Assembly: GCF_030272615.1 (NCBI RefSeq)
Contig: NC_081413.1
Coordinates: forward strand, 723,750,649-723,814,648
Source: Cryptomeria japonica
Taxonomy: Eukaryota > Streptophyta > Pinopsida > Cupressales > Cupressaceae
Length of the DNA: 64,000 nt
Reading direction: 5' to 3'
How positions within the stretch are numbered: the stretch's first letter is position 1; each line of letters starts with the position of its first letter. The position numbers were made by a program, and so were the translations under genes. Under the pieces are notes generated by a model. The model worked only from the letters and a program-made list of their open reading frames with translations, ran no database searches and was not told where the DNA came from. This document shows, piece by piece, positions 34,472-45,459 of this stretch.

Positions 34472-35752
34472 ATGGGGGAATACATTGTGAGGGAACTCAC
34501 TCATCAACTCACTCAGACTGAGCAAGCCTATGATGAACTCAAAGTCAAATATAAGGCCTCTCTGGCAAAAAGAAGAGAGTATGCTGAAAAACTGATGGAG
34601 CTAATTGAAAACAGTTCCTCTAATGAAGCGGACATGGAAGCCCTAGTCAAAGAAGTTGAAAAATTGAATGAGTCTAATGCCAACCTAAGAAGGGAACTTG
34701 AAGGACTGACTTTCAGAATGTGTCAAGAGCTTGAGAACCAGAGGAAAGCTAAAGATCTGGTAAAAGACAAAGATCATGAGATCTCCAAGCTGAAGCAAGA
34801 GATCAGTGCACTTACCGCTCATCTCCAAGAGAGTAAAGTGAAAAAGGAAGAAATGCAAGGTCAACTAAACATGGCTATTTATGAGAATGCAACCTATAAG
34901 GAGTCCAATGCTGCTATTACCAAGGAACTCACTGAATCAAAGGAGATACTTGCCAAATTCAATCAGAGTGCTGCTAAGCTAGAGCAAAAGCTTGAACCAG
35001 CTAAACCGATAAAGAATAGTAATGGACTTGGTTTCTCTGAATATGAGGAAGGTGAGACCTTTGGAGTAAAAGATGTAGCATCAAAGAAGCAACCGACATC
35101 AAAGGATAAAGATAAGAAAAAGTTCAAACCTATTTTCTTCAATTGTCTCAAGGAAGGGCATACTGCTAATGTATGTAGAAATAAGGCTTACAATAACTTT
35201 CCTTATTTTCTAAACAATAAGCCTAGATCCAATAGATTCAATGGAAATTGTTATGCATGCATCAAGTTTGGACATAGAGCATTTGAATGCAGGTCTGTCA
35301 TGCACAACACTGGAAGGTATCCTCAAAGGAGTCAAGGAGTTTTTCCTAAACCCTCTGGGAACCGGAATCCAAACCGGTTTAATATCTATAATCATCAGTT
35401 AGGTAGTGGTGGCTATCAAGCGGCAACCAGATGGAGGGCAACATATTTGATTTGTCATGGCAGTGGTCACATTGTTGCAACATGCAGAAGGAAGAATGGA
35501 AACATGAATAATGGACCTTGGAGAGCACCTGAAATGGTTTGCTATCATTGCAACAAATCGGTTCATACTGCAAGATTCTGCAGGATGAGAAAGCATATAT
35601 TGGATGATATACCGGTCACTCCAGAAGGAAAGATTGATGTTGAAACTATTCAAGCGGATATGAAGAAAGCATGGAAAAAGAAGCCAAAAGAAGTGATTCA
35701 AGAAGAACCGGTTTCTGCACCTAGTGTGGAAATCTCTGAACCGGCAAACTAA
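34472..35752 (+). CDS. Gag-like protein with coiled coil and four zinc knuckles
   Basis: I take the ATG at 34472 (MGEYIVRELTHQL) because it is the first ATG after the primer-binding site. About the first 190 residues are a heptad-rich coiled coil (for example KELTESKEILAKFNQSAAKL), suited to self-assembly. Four CCHC-type knuckles follow: FFNCLKEGHTANVC (first Cys replaced by Phe), CYACIKFGHRAFEC (intact), YLICHGSGHIVATC (first Cys replaced by Tyr) and CYHCNKSVHTARFC (intact). These would bind nucleic acid. A basic and acidic tail ends in EISEPAN. The frame is open throughout. No protease follows. The classical N-terminal gag domain of copia elements is not recognisable, so this may be a C-terminal gag piece that kept a start. 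Confidence 0.7.
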   Translation: MGEYIVRELTHQLTQTEQAYDELKVKYKASLAKRREYAEKLMELIENSSSNEADMEALVKEVEKLNESNANLRRELEGLTFRMCQELENQRKAKDLVKDKDHEISKLKQEISALTAHLQESKVKKEEMQGQLNMAIYENATYKESNAAITKELTESKEILAKFNQSAAKLEQKLEPAKPIKNSNGLGFSEYEEGETFGVKDVASKKQPTSKDKDKKKFKPIFFNCLKEGHTANVCRNKAYNNFPYFLNNKPRSNRFNGNCYACIKFGHRAFECRSVMHNTGRYPQRSQGVFPKPSGNRNPNRFNIYNHQLGSGGYQAATRWRATYLICHGSGHIVATCRRKNGNMNNGPWRAPEMVCYHCNKSVHTARFCRMRKHILDDIPVTPEGKIDVETIQADMKKAWKKKPKEVIQEEPVSAPSVEISEPAN

Positions 35753-36185
35753 GCTACAGAAAAGCTTAGGGGGAAACAAATTGGTGAAATGTTTCGAACC
35801 CTCAGTTTACACCAGTAAAAGACCTTAACTGGTATGTAATACCTATCTTTTGGCAGAAGACCTGAAACGGTAAAAGGCAAATTAGGGTTTATGCCCTAAT
35901 AGTGGAGCATTTATTATGGTAGGTGAAGAATTCGTTTAAAAGGAATTTTCAAGTCATTTTTCACTTATCAGTTTGTGAGTGAAGAAGTTTTCTAGTGCAG
36001 AGCGACAAAAGCTGAATTGTCTTGCGATTCAGATAGATTTCAAAACCTTGAAGAAGAATTAGAAGATAATATCAATCGATCAAGTGAAGAACACCAAGCG
36101 GTAGTCTAGCAACTGAAGTAGTGTGTGGCGAAACGGAATTTGTAAGCCCTGAATCTCAACTTACGAAGGTATTTTTCAAGTTTTT
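35753..36185 (+). other. Spacer between the two ORFs of the nested element
   Basis: Non-coding, with several ccggt/gcggt strings. No recognised signal other than the ORF2 start at its end. Confidence 0.5.
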
Positions 36186-39100
36186 TTGTTTATCATGGCT
36201 TCTGCATCACACTCTAGTTCTAGTGCACCCGTTGATTCAATAGATTTCATCCAACGGAAGGAAAAATATAATGCCCTATCCCAAATACTCATTGGTGTTA
36301 TAGTTGAGGAAGGTATTTCAAATTATATTGATTGTAAAATTGAAGACCTTGGATCTCTAGTGATCCATTCTCAGTTAAGTTTGTTCTGCTGGAAGGCCAA
36401 AAAGATCAAACCGAAATACAACATCTTGAAAAAGAAGAAGCTTCACAATGCGGTCTATTTCCTTGAAGAATTTACAGATGATCACATTCGCATCATTCTA
36501 AGAAGAGTGCACGGTGACAAAATGTACTTAGAGCAGACATATGACATCACACTGGAAGCTATTCATGTCGTCACCAATTTCTGTAACGTTGGAGAAGTGC
36601 TAGCCCTAAGGAAGATCATCAAGACCGAAATGACCAAGCTCATCGGTTCTATGAGCGACCAACGAGGAATGACCGTCAATACCATCAAGGACAATTTGGT
36701 CAAATATGCTTACATGGTGATAGGTTATCAAACATTCTATGCTACCAGGATCAATTCTGTCTCTACAGCAGCAATAAATGTTACCTACAGGATGATCAAA
36801 GAAGATGCCTCATTTGACTTATGCACCTGTATGCAAAGGCAACTTCTAGTGAACCTGAAATCAATTAAACAAGACAATGCCTTGAAATTTAAATTTGGAC
36901 AACTGTTGGTCGGATTGTTCTTCTACTTCCAAGGCTACTTCCCAGGAGTCGGTGATATTCAGTGGTCTGCTGACCAACCAGTTACAAAGCAAATCACATA
37001 AAGTCTTCAAGCGGTTGGAACAGGTTATCCAGAAGTTCTGAACAAATACTTTGATGAGTTAAGACACAAAATGAGCCAAAGGGTGAGAATATTAGGTGAT
37101 ATTGTCAAGAAATATGAAGAAGATATCTGCTTCACCATCAAAGTTGATGAGTGCATAATGGAGGAGGTTGAGCCTAGAAAGGTAGAAGTGGAGCCTATGG
37201 GTTATGAGGTGATGTATGACATGCTAGACGGGTATGCCTCTACCCTACTTGCCTCACCGCTTGATCCTAAGAAGAAGAGAACTGACACCTATCTGGAAAG
37301 GGTCACACCAGTTGAAGAACCTTCAGTAAAGAAGGGAAAGGCAGTGCCATCAGTATCGGCACTGGTTACTGTAGCAAATCCCAAAGTGACCAAGCAGTCA
37401 CCGGCAAAGAAGAAACCAGAAGCTGCACCCACCAAAGTATTTGAGAGAAAGCAGAAGACAAAAGGCAACACATCGGACTCAGAGGACATTGTATCTAAAG
37501 AACTACCTAAGAAGACTAGGCAAACAAGGAAGAAGACAAAGACAACCAACAATGAACCAGCATCCTCAGCACCGGTAAATATTGATATTTCTTCTTACAA
37601 ACCATTGACACATTGTCAAAGGACTATCAAGAACATTAGAAGAAAAGTGCTTGGTGATTTGAAAGAATGCTTTGATGATTTTAATGATAATGAAAAGGAA
37701 GAAGTTGAATAGGAAGTCATTAAATATTTATGCATTAATGACCGATGGCCATCAAAAATTAGATCTGAGACACCTGATTCTTTATATAATTCTTTAGATA
37801 ACAAATGGCGCATTGCCATAGGGAAGGAAGAGGAAATAAGAGAGGAAGTTTTTGCACAATATTTTCCTAATGTGCCTAATTCAGAACTTTATGAAGTTGT
37901 GGAAAAATATAAAGGCCTCTTCTTCATGAGAAGAAGGAGACTCTTGTTACTAGAAGGAAAAGTCCCTAAAGTGGTAAAAGATACCCACTCCCTTGCTCAA
38001 TCTGCTCTAAGGTTACACCAAGTGGCTGAAGCCAATGGGAAAGCCGAGCAAGAACCGGAAATCAATAAAGCGTATGAGGTGTATGACAGTGAAGGAGAAC
38101 CGGTCACTGATCAAATGGACCCCATTGATGTTGATGCCTTGAATGGTGAAAATGTTACTCTAGATACACCAACAGAAGCAACAGGACAGGAGAAACAGGA
38201 CAAAGAAAAGGCTGAGAAGGAGCAAGCAGAAGAAGAGAAGAAGCAACAAGAAGAAGAAAAGAGGAAACAGGCATAAGAAGAGAAGAAGCAACAGGAAGAA
38301 GAGAAGAGAAAAGAGGAAAAGAAGAGAAAAGAAGAGAAAAGAAGAGGAGAATAAGAAACAAGAGGAAGAGAAGAAGAAGAAGGAAGAGGAAAAGAAAGAA
38401 GAAGAGAAACGGAAGGAAGAAGAAAAGAAACAGGAAGAGGAGAAGAGAAAAGAAGAGGAGAAGAGGAAGCAGGAAGAGGAGAAGAAGAAGAAGGATGAAG
38501 AAGAAGAGAAGCGGAATGAAGAAGAGAAGAAGGAAGAAGAGAAAAGAAAGACAGAAACAGAGGAGCAAAAGAAGGCAGAAGAGGACAAGCTAAGAGCCAA
38601 AGAGAAGGAGGAAGCGACACAGAGCACACAAGTGGAGACCCAAAAGGCAACCGATAGTCAAGTCAAACCGGCTGACATTACCAGTCCCATTGACCTCCAA
38701 TTTGCAAATGAATCGGAGCTGCTACAAAGCATTAAGCTTGCCCAAGAACATCTGGAAGTGATAGTGAGGAAGAAGGAGCAAGACATGATTCAAACTGTGG
38801 TAGAAACTCTTACCAGTTTGATACCCGGTACCAACCTCCCTAGTACCGATTCCTCTTTGGCCCAATTGAAACTCTTATGCACAGTTGTGGAGGACCAGGT
38901 ACAAAGCCTGGAAGAGGTTGTTGAAGCTAACGCACAAAAGAAGCATCAAAAGGCACTGGATACTGCCTTAGTGAAGAAATTAAATGAGCTTCGGTCAGAA
39001 CTTCAGAAAGCACAAAAAGACATCAGAGATGCAATGGATGAGGGGAAATTACTGCTCAGTAAGATAAGCCAACCCCATCTACTATGTGATGATGTGCTGG

Positions 39101-39453
39101 CTCAGAAAGACAAACTGCAATCTGACTTGCAGGCATACATGAGCACTTTCAAGATGCCCTATGATTCCTTCACCACATATGGGCAAACCGTTCATTGGTT
39201 TCAAATCCAGTATGCAAGAATAGAGTTAGAGATCAGCAACCAGACACGAGATTTGCAGGAACTTCAACTAGCTCTACTACCAAGACTGCAAATTCTTCAA
39301 AAATGCTATCTCAATCTGGATGCCTTAACGACCACTCAAGAGATGAGTACCCTAGACGCCATGGAGGAACAGGTATCCCAGATGCAAATAGAGAATGAGG
39401 TTGCTACCTCATTGCTTGAGTCATGGTCCTTATCCATGAAGACATTTATGTAG
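36186..39453 (+). pseudogene. Large ORF2 of unknown function, broken by stops
   Basis: One reading frame continues from 36186 across stops at 36999-37001, 37710-37712 and 38274-38276, then shifts inside a Lys/Glu repeat and goes on from 38632 to 39453. The original protein would have had about 1,080 residues. The first part is globular (SNYIDCKIEDLGSLVIHSQL, ILRRVHGDKMYLEQTYDITL). The second is basic and low in complexity (KKTRQTRKKTK). The third is a long KEEEK-type repeat (38190-38600). The end is a coiled coil (ELRSELQKAQKDIRDAMDEG). I do not recognise the family. Its place before the purine tract is where some Sirevirus-type elements carry an envelope-like ORF, but there is no membrane segment I can see to support that. 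Confidence 0.6.
38190..38600 (+). repeat. Purine-rich GAAGAGAAG-type low-complexity tract
   Basis: Imperfect repeats of gaagagaag/aaacaggaagag encode a Lys/Glu/Gln run inside ORF2. The stretch is the likely site of the frameshift. The long Ser/Leu/Phe frames on the opposite strand are shadows of it. Confidence 0.9.
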
Positions 39454-39675
39454 GACTTTAAATCAGTTTTTGACAAGTTTCACTCTTTTTTGACATAAAC
39501 ACTTTTTTTTGCTAATGGAAACAAGGGTTACTAAGTTGTACTTTGTCATTGTTGGCAAAGGGCGAGTAGTATTCTGTATCTAAAATTTTGATGCATGCTA
39601 TGTATACTTTCATGTTTATCTTTGTAAGGAAATAGTATACATTGTATTTTCTGCAAAGGGATAGTGTATATGCTT

Positions 39676-39683
39676 AGGGGGAG
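39676..39683 (+). other. Secondary purine tract
   Basis: AGGGGGAG lies about 85 bases before the main polypurine tract. Extra purine tracts before the 3' LTR are known in Sirevirus-type elements. Confidence 0.45.
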
Positions 39684-39759
39684 CAATTTTGATTTTGCAT
39701 ATTTTTTTTTTGTAAAACACTTAGATGTCAAAATTTTCCTAAGTGTTGCCATCAATGCC

Positions 39760-39771
39760 AAAGGGGGAGAT
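39760..39771 (+). other. Polypurine tract
   Basis: AAAGGGGGAGAT directly abuts the TGTTGG start of the 3' LTR. Confidence 0.9.
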
Positions 39772-40877
39772 TGTTGGCATTTTTGATGATTATGTTGTGA
39801 TTGTCATTGATGGACACACACTTGCTTTGAGATCACTTTTTGTATGTATGAGTTATGCTCAACCGGTATTCGTTCCAAACCAGTATTATGTAGTAGTCTT
39901 TAGACTATTGGTGTTTTGCAAAAAATGTTTACTGATCTTGAGCGATATGAAGACCTCAAGCGGTCCAAGGATCTCAAGCAGAGTGAAGAAACTAAAGCAC
40001 TAGTTATCATATTCCCAGTCTTCATTTTTGTTAACTGGTAATAGGTTTAATATATGAACCGGTATTACTCTGTGATGAGTTACCATCCATCGACACTTTG
40101 ATAGTGATTTTGTGTCGTGTTACCAAATGTGTCTAGATGCAATGAACCTAGGAACTAGCAAATGTAATCCTATTGGACCGACATGATATCAGATTCCTTT
40201 TTAAGGACAACATGTCTAGGGTTTTAGGAGTTGTTAGGGTTTAAGGTGATTGATGAGGTTTCTGCATGTGCGATCATAGAAGAGAAGATTAGGTCCGTGT
40301 GAAGAAACAGAGTGTGGAGATATTGAAGACTGAAGTAATGTTGAACTGCTTTAATAATGAGCTATCATGGATCTAACCAAGCATACTGTGCTAGTATTTA
40401 GATCACTTACTTGTTGATTACTCACATCTTTGACAAGTATTGAAACCCTTAATCGAGTAGGCTTGGAAAAGCCTTTGTAAATACTCTAACAAGGTGGTTC
40501 ACAACTGTGGATCTGAAATCCTCTCACAAGGTAGTCTTTAATCAGACTTATCTCCTAACAGAGATTGAGATTCCTAATAGGATCTGTTCTGGTGAAGAAC
40601 ATTGTATGACCTTAACTAGTCTGGTTACTATTCTGCAGATAGTTACTTGTGAGTTTCATCTCACCGTGGTTTTTCCCATTTGGGTTTCCACGTCAAAATC
40701 TCTTGTGTTATGGTGATTGTGTTTCTGTGGGTGAATGCCTTATTTGTTGTTTGGTTTGCATTTGTGTTAACCGGTTTGTTAGTAAAACTGTTATACTAGT
40801 TTACTGCTAAACTATTTAAGTGTTTGAGTTCAGTAATTTTTGGTATACTAATTCACCCCCCCTCTTAGTATTCATCA
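39772..40877 (+). repeat. 3' LTR of the nested element
   Basis: Matches 33222-34421 throughout. Many differences are C/T or G/A at CpG, for example accggtctga versus actagtctgg and agcgaagcgaag versus agcagagtgaag. Confidence 0.95.
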
Positions 40878-40882
40878 GGAAC
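40878..40882. repeat. Target site duplication, right (GGAAC)
   Basis: Same five bases as 33217-33221. Removing the element and one copy restores an open integrase frame across the junction. Confidence 0.95.
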
Positions 40883-41618
40883 TTGGAATGCCATATCTAC
40901 AGATCAGATAATTAAGGATAAAAGAGGCAATTTGTTTCCCAGTTATTGTGGTCATGGGGACTGCTTCAATCCATTTGGCAAAGTATTTTGTTGCAGTTAT
41001 AATGAACTTGTGTCCATTTGAAGATGAAGGATGAATTTTGCTAACTAAATCTAGTCCCGACTGACAAAAGGGCCATGATGTTGTGAATGGCTGCAATTTC
41101 TGTGCTGGTGCATGTATAAGATTGCCATGGATTTGGCATTTAGGACACTTCTTTGCAAAGTGATAAGAGTCTTTTTCCATTGTCGGCCAGTAATATCCCA
41201 TTCTTAGAAGCTTTTTAGCAAGAGTAGTACCACTTGAATGTGTGCCACAGATACCTTCGTGAAGCTCATGTAAAGTGGAGTCAGATTCATTACGATCAAG
41301 GCAACAAAGAAGAGTACCATCTAGACCTTGACGGTACAAAGTATCAGCAGTGAGAGTATAACGGGCGGCTTGTCGGATAAAGTTGCATTTTTGGTTTCGG
41401 GATAGGTCAATGGGTAGGATATTGCTCTTAAGATAGTCGTATATTAGTCCATATAATGGAGAATCTGAACCAGTCAAGGCATAGATAACATGGGAATCAA
41501 AATGGTCATAGGCTGGGGAGAACAGTTGCTCTACTAGAAACTCGTAACGATTATGTTGCTCTGGAATTTGTAGTAGTGAAGCAATAGTAGCCATTGCATC
41601 GGCTACTCTATTGTCCAA
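40883..41618 (-). pseudogene. Integrase N-terminal half, Tat-like element
   Basis: The minus-strand frame carries the end of the RNase H-integrase linker, then the zinc-binding HHCC module (H in HELHEGICGTHSS, CPKCQ) and the start of the catalytic core (DLVSKIHPSS, FAKWIEAVPM). It stops abruptly at RYGIPSS where the nested element begins. The remaining core and C-terminus are at 32539-33216. Integrase would join element DNA to the chromosome. Confidence 0.88.
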
Positions 41619-42287
41619 CCTTGGTATTTGCTCGAAGGTGATGTGTATAAAATATTATTTGAAATCATCCACCATTCACTTGTATGGTAGCAGCTTGTTG
41701 TCCTTCGTCTAGTAGTCATTGTTGATTTGATTGATGACTAATTGTGAATCTTCGTAGACTTTTAATTTTGTGATTCTCCATTCTACGACCATTTTGATGC
41801 CTATAACCAGTGCCTCATATTCAACAATGTTATTTGTGCATGGAAACATAAGCCTATATGATTTTGGTATGGTGTTCCCCTCAGGAGTAATGAATAGAAT
41901 GCCAACCCTTGAGCCATGTTGAGTATATGATCCATCAAAGTACAGGGTCCATTGTGTGGTGGAAATAGCAAGAACATCCCTATCCAGAAATTCGATCTCC
42001 ATAGGTTGTTTTCCAAGTAGTGGTGCTTCTGCCAGTTGATCTGCAATTGTTTGTCCTTTGATAGCTCATTGCTCTATGTAGTGGATATCAAATTCACTGA
42101 GAATCATGACCCATTTAGCCAATCTGCCTGTAAGAGCTACCTTGCCGAGTAAATATTTGAGAGGATCAATTTTTGCAACTAGCTTAATTGTGTGAGATAA
42201 CATGTAATACCAGAACTTTTGAGAGGCAAAGACCACTGTTAAACAAGCCTTCTCAATGAATGTGTAGTTTAGTTCATATCCGTTCAA
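41619..42287 (-). pseudogene. Dual RNase H region, Tat-like element
   Basis: Two RNase H-like segments occur in series. The first (42066-42480) has the RT-linked type (LTVVFASQKFWYYMLSHTIK, ILSEFDIHYIEQ). The second (41709-42002) starts anew with WTLYFDGSYTQHGSRVGILF, containing the D of DGS, then NNIVEYEALVIGIKMVVEW with its E, and YEDSQLVINQI with its D. A second, cellular-type RNase H between the ancestral one and integrase is the mark of the Tat/Ogre lineage. Stops lie between the segments. Confidence 0.82.
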
Positions 42288-43489
42288 TGTCCTGCTGATG
42301 TAGTATATAGCTCATTCCTTGCCCTGTTGATCTTCTTGTGCTAACAATGCCCCCAGTGATATGTCTGTTGTTGAAATGTAGAGAATGAGTAGCTTCCCTG
42401 CTATTGGTGGTACCAGAACTGGTGGATTCATTAGATATTGCTTGATTTGATAAAATGATTCTGCACATTTGGCTTCCCATCTGAATGGCACATTTTTATG
42501 TAGCAAATGATTGAATGGGAGACTTTTATCTACTAATTGAGTGATGAATCGCCTGATTGATTGGAGTCATCCTTGTAGAGATCTGAGCTGAATGATGTTC
42601 TTTGGTGGTGGCATCTCCATAATGGCTTGTACTTTTGCTGGATCTACTTCAATACCCTTAGCTGAAACTATGTAGCCTAGTAACTTGCCTGATGTAACCT
42701 TGAAGACACACTTCTTAGGGTTGAGCCTGACTTGGAATTTCTCCAATCTGTCAAAAATCTTTTCTAAGATGCTTAGATGTTTTGCTTTGGTGAATGATTT
42801 AGCTAGTAAATCATCCACATAGTCCTCAATGAAGGTGTGCATCATGTCATGAAAGATTGTTGTCATTGCTTGTTGATAAGTTGCTCCTACATTCTTTAAG
42901 CCAAAAGGCATGACATTCCAACAGTACGTTCCCCAAGGACAGGTAAATGTTGTTCTATCTTGATCTTTTGGGGCTATCTTGATTTGATTATAGCCTAAAA
43001 ACCGTCCATTAGTGATAGCATTGCATGGCCTGTTGTGAGGTCTACAATTATGTCGATACTGGGTAAAGAAAAGTCATCCTTTGGATAAGCTTTGTTGACA
43101 TCTCTGAAATCAGTGCATATTCTGATACTACCATCTAGTTTTGATACTGGTACGATGTTGGAAATCCATTCAACATAGTCGATAGGTCGAATGAATTTGA
43201 CATCTAATAGTTTCTTCAGTTTAGCCTTAACCATGAGTGCCACATGTGGATTCATCTTTCATAGTTTTTGTTTGATTGGCTTAGCTCTTGGAGTAATGGA
43301 CAAGTGATGCATGATTAATTGTGGATCAATCCCGGGCATATCTACATATGACCAAGCAAAGTTGATTTGCTTTTCTTTAAATTTTTTGATAAACTTTGAT
43401 CTTTCTTCCTCCATCAAAGATTCTGCCAGGTGTATATTTTTTGTTGCTTCTGTAGTACCAATGTTGATTGATTGAGTGAGCTCAATCAA
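42288..43489 (-). pseudogene. Reverse transcriptase, Tat-like element
   Basis: The minus strand reads FIRPIDYVEWISNIVPVSKL, then ICTDFRDVNKAYPKDDFSLP, MPFGLKNVGATYQQAM and the catalytic box IEDYVDDLLAKS (YVDD), in the usual order for Ty3/gypsy RT, followed by RLNPKKCVFKVTSGKLLGYI. A base missing from a T run near 43000 shifts the frame between MDGF and GYNQI, and there are further stops. The segment before it (43259-43489) is the usual RT lead-in (FAWSYVDMPGIDPQLIMHHL). Confidence 0.88.
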
Positions 43490-45182
43490 TATGGGTGATC
43501 ACTCATGATAATGCTCAGGAAGAGTGTCGAGTCTCCCATCTTTAGGTTCCTTAAAAAGGTTTTCACCCTTAGATGCGTCCTTTATCTTTACTTTTTTGTG
43601 ATCTATTGCTGCCATTGACTTGTTTTCAGCAGTAGATCTTTTATTTTGTTCATTTTTGCGACTGAGAGACTTGGCACTCCCTTGATTGCAGATTTCGCTA
43701 CCTTGATCACTAGTAGATTCTGTTTCAGGGTTAACGGTACACAAGTAATGGATAACGGATTCGTCTTTTGGGAAAATTGGTATATCGCGAGTTTTAGGTT
43801 CGTCCCAGTCTATGAGGTCAGGAAAGACAAGTGGTAAGGAGTCGTTTGGTGGATCAAGTTCTGCTGCTGTAAGTGTCAGGATGAAGGTATCCTCATGATT
43901 AGCCTGGGTGTTAAAGAAGTTAAGGATCTCGTCGAGGTCTTCGATGGTATCATTTTTCATATAGACTTGCTTGTAATGTTGCTACTCATTTTCCTTGGTG
44001 TCATAGATATTTTGTGGACCAAATTCAAGTGGTCTAGATTATGTGTTGTGTTCTTCTTGAGAGATGGGTGTATAATGTCATTTGCACAAATATCTTTAGT
44101 AACATTAGAACAGCTACCCCATTCATATGCATTGGAATCAGTGTCAGAGGTATTATCCCAAATTCTAGCAGTGTTGTGAACTGGTATGTTGTAGGGTGAG
44201 AACAGGTCTTTGATGATTGATACAAGTTTGATAGTTTTCTCTGATTTTGTGTCAAATCATGCTTCCACTCTTTGTATTTGTTCATATACCATCTCTTCTT
44301 GGGGAGGAATGTGTAATCAGGAGGTTATTCTTCTTTGTTGGATATTAGTTCTTGAATATGATGTGCTTCTGTAGTAGATGCTTCCTTCTTTTGATTGATA
44401 GGTTGCCTTTGATATTGCTTTTGTTCTTGATGTTCACGTTCTTTGTGTATTGTCTCTACTGACTCAAATAGTGCTTCCTGCCAAGAGTCCTCCTTGTATT
44501 TCTTCTTTTCTTTCCACTGAGGTTTTTGATATTTGCATGGTGTCTTCCTTGGTGTTAGAATGTGTTCGTAGCCCAATCCTATTTTATCTTTACTAAATTG
44601 TGAATGAGGATCTATTGGTTCGGTCACACCTTCTTAACACTTTCTGATAGGTCCTTTGCCATTGTATCCCATGAGTTGCATGATTAAGTAACCTTTTCCA
44701 TATAGGTGTGTTGGTATAACTACTTCCATAGTAGTTTCTCTGTCATATTCTTCTTCATCCTTGTACAGCCAACTAAGGATGTCTTTCTCCTCTGATTCAT
44801 GTGCTAGAGTGCCTAGTTGGATAAATGTGCCATCAAACTTGGTGATGGGCAGTGTTGCTTGACGTGTTGATGCTGAAGATAATCCATGAGATTTAGGGGA
44901 TGTTGGTAAGTTGGCTAAACACAGGGGTTCCAAAGAGTACTCTCCCATGCCTTGTTCTTTGATTTTCATCTTCTGTTTGAAATCCACAGATAGTGATGTA
45001 GACTTTTCTTGCTGAAGATCTGGTGCTGAGTTACTTTGTTTTTCTCTATTATGTGGAACCAAACTGTCTTGGACTGCCCCCATAGCATTACAATGTTGAA
45101 ATGGATTATGATCTGTTGATATAGAAATCTCCTTCCCATTGTAGGGGAACTTAACACACTGATGATAAGTAGAAGGTACTGC
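43490..45182 (-). pseudogene. Protease-RT linker region, Tat-like element
   Basis: Several hydrophilic minus-strand frames (43499-43960, 44325-44627, 44634-45083) lie in series and are plainly one long linker broken by stops. Such a long polar linker between protease and RT is common in this lineage. No separate function can be assigned. Confidence 0.65.
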
Positions 45183-45459
45183 TTACATTTCATGTATCCA
45201 AGCTCGACCCAATAAGATATTGTATGTGAGGTCTATGTCCAAAACTTGGCACATAGTGTCCTTTTGTATTGGTCCCACTTGTATTGGCAACATTACTGTC
45301 CCTTTGGATGATCTCTCTTCATCATCATAGGATTTGATAGTGATCTTTTTGTGTGGATCAATAGATTGCTCATGCACAGATAAGTTTTAAGGTACAGATA
45401 TTGAGTCTAGCTCCTCCATCTATTAATACTCTTTTGACTCGATGTTTGTAGACTAAGAC
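45183..45459 (-). pseudogene. Aspartic protease, Tat-like element
   Basis: The active-site block VLIDGGARLNICTLKLICA has its DGG codons at 45412-45420. It is followed after a break by QVLDIDLTYNILLGRAWIHEM, the conserved end of plant gypsy proteases (LTYNxLLGRxWIH). The protease would cut the Gag-Pol precursor. Confidence 0.82.

Larger units (their letters stand above)
33222..40877 (+). mobile_element. Nested non-autonomous LTR element with gag and a large unknown ORF
   Basis: Two LTRs (33222-34421 and 39772-40877) start TGTTGG and end TTCATCA. A tRNA-iMet-type primer-binding site follows the first and AAAGGGGGAGAT precedes the second. GGAAC is duplicated on both flanks. The internal region holds a gag-like ORF with four zinc knuckles and a long second coding region, but no protease, RT, RNase H or integrase. 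LTR ends, primer site and purine tract resemble Ty1/copia elements of the Sirevirus kind, but without pol the lineage is an inference. It lies in the integrase gene of the older Tat-like element in the opposite orientation. Confidence 0.88.

Noticed and set aside
38111-38650. Three overlapping Ser/Leu/Phe-rich minus-strand ORFs
   Set aside because: Shadows of the Lys/Glu low-complexity tract of ORF2 on the plus strand.
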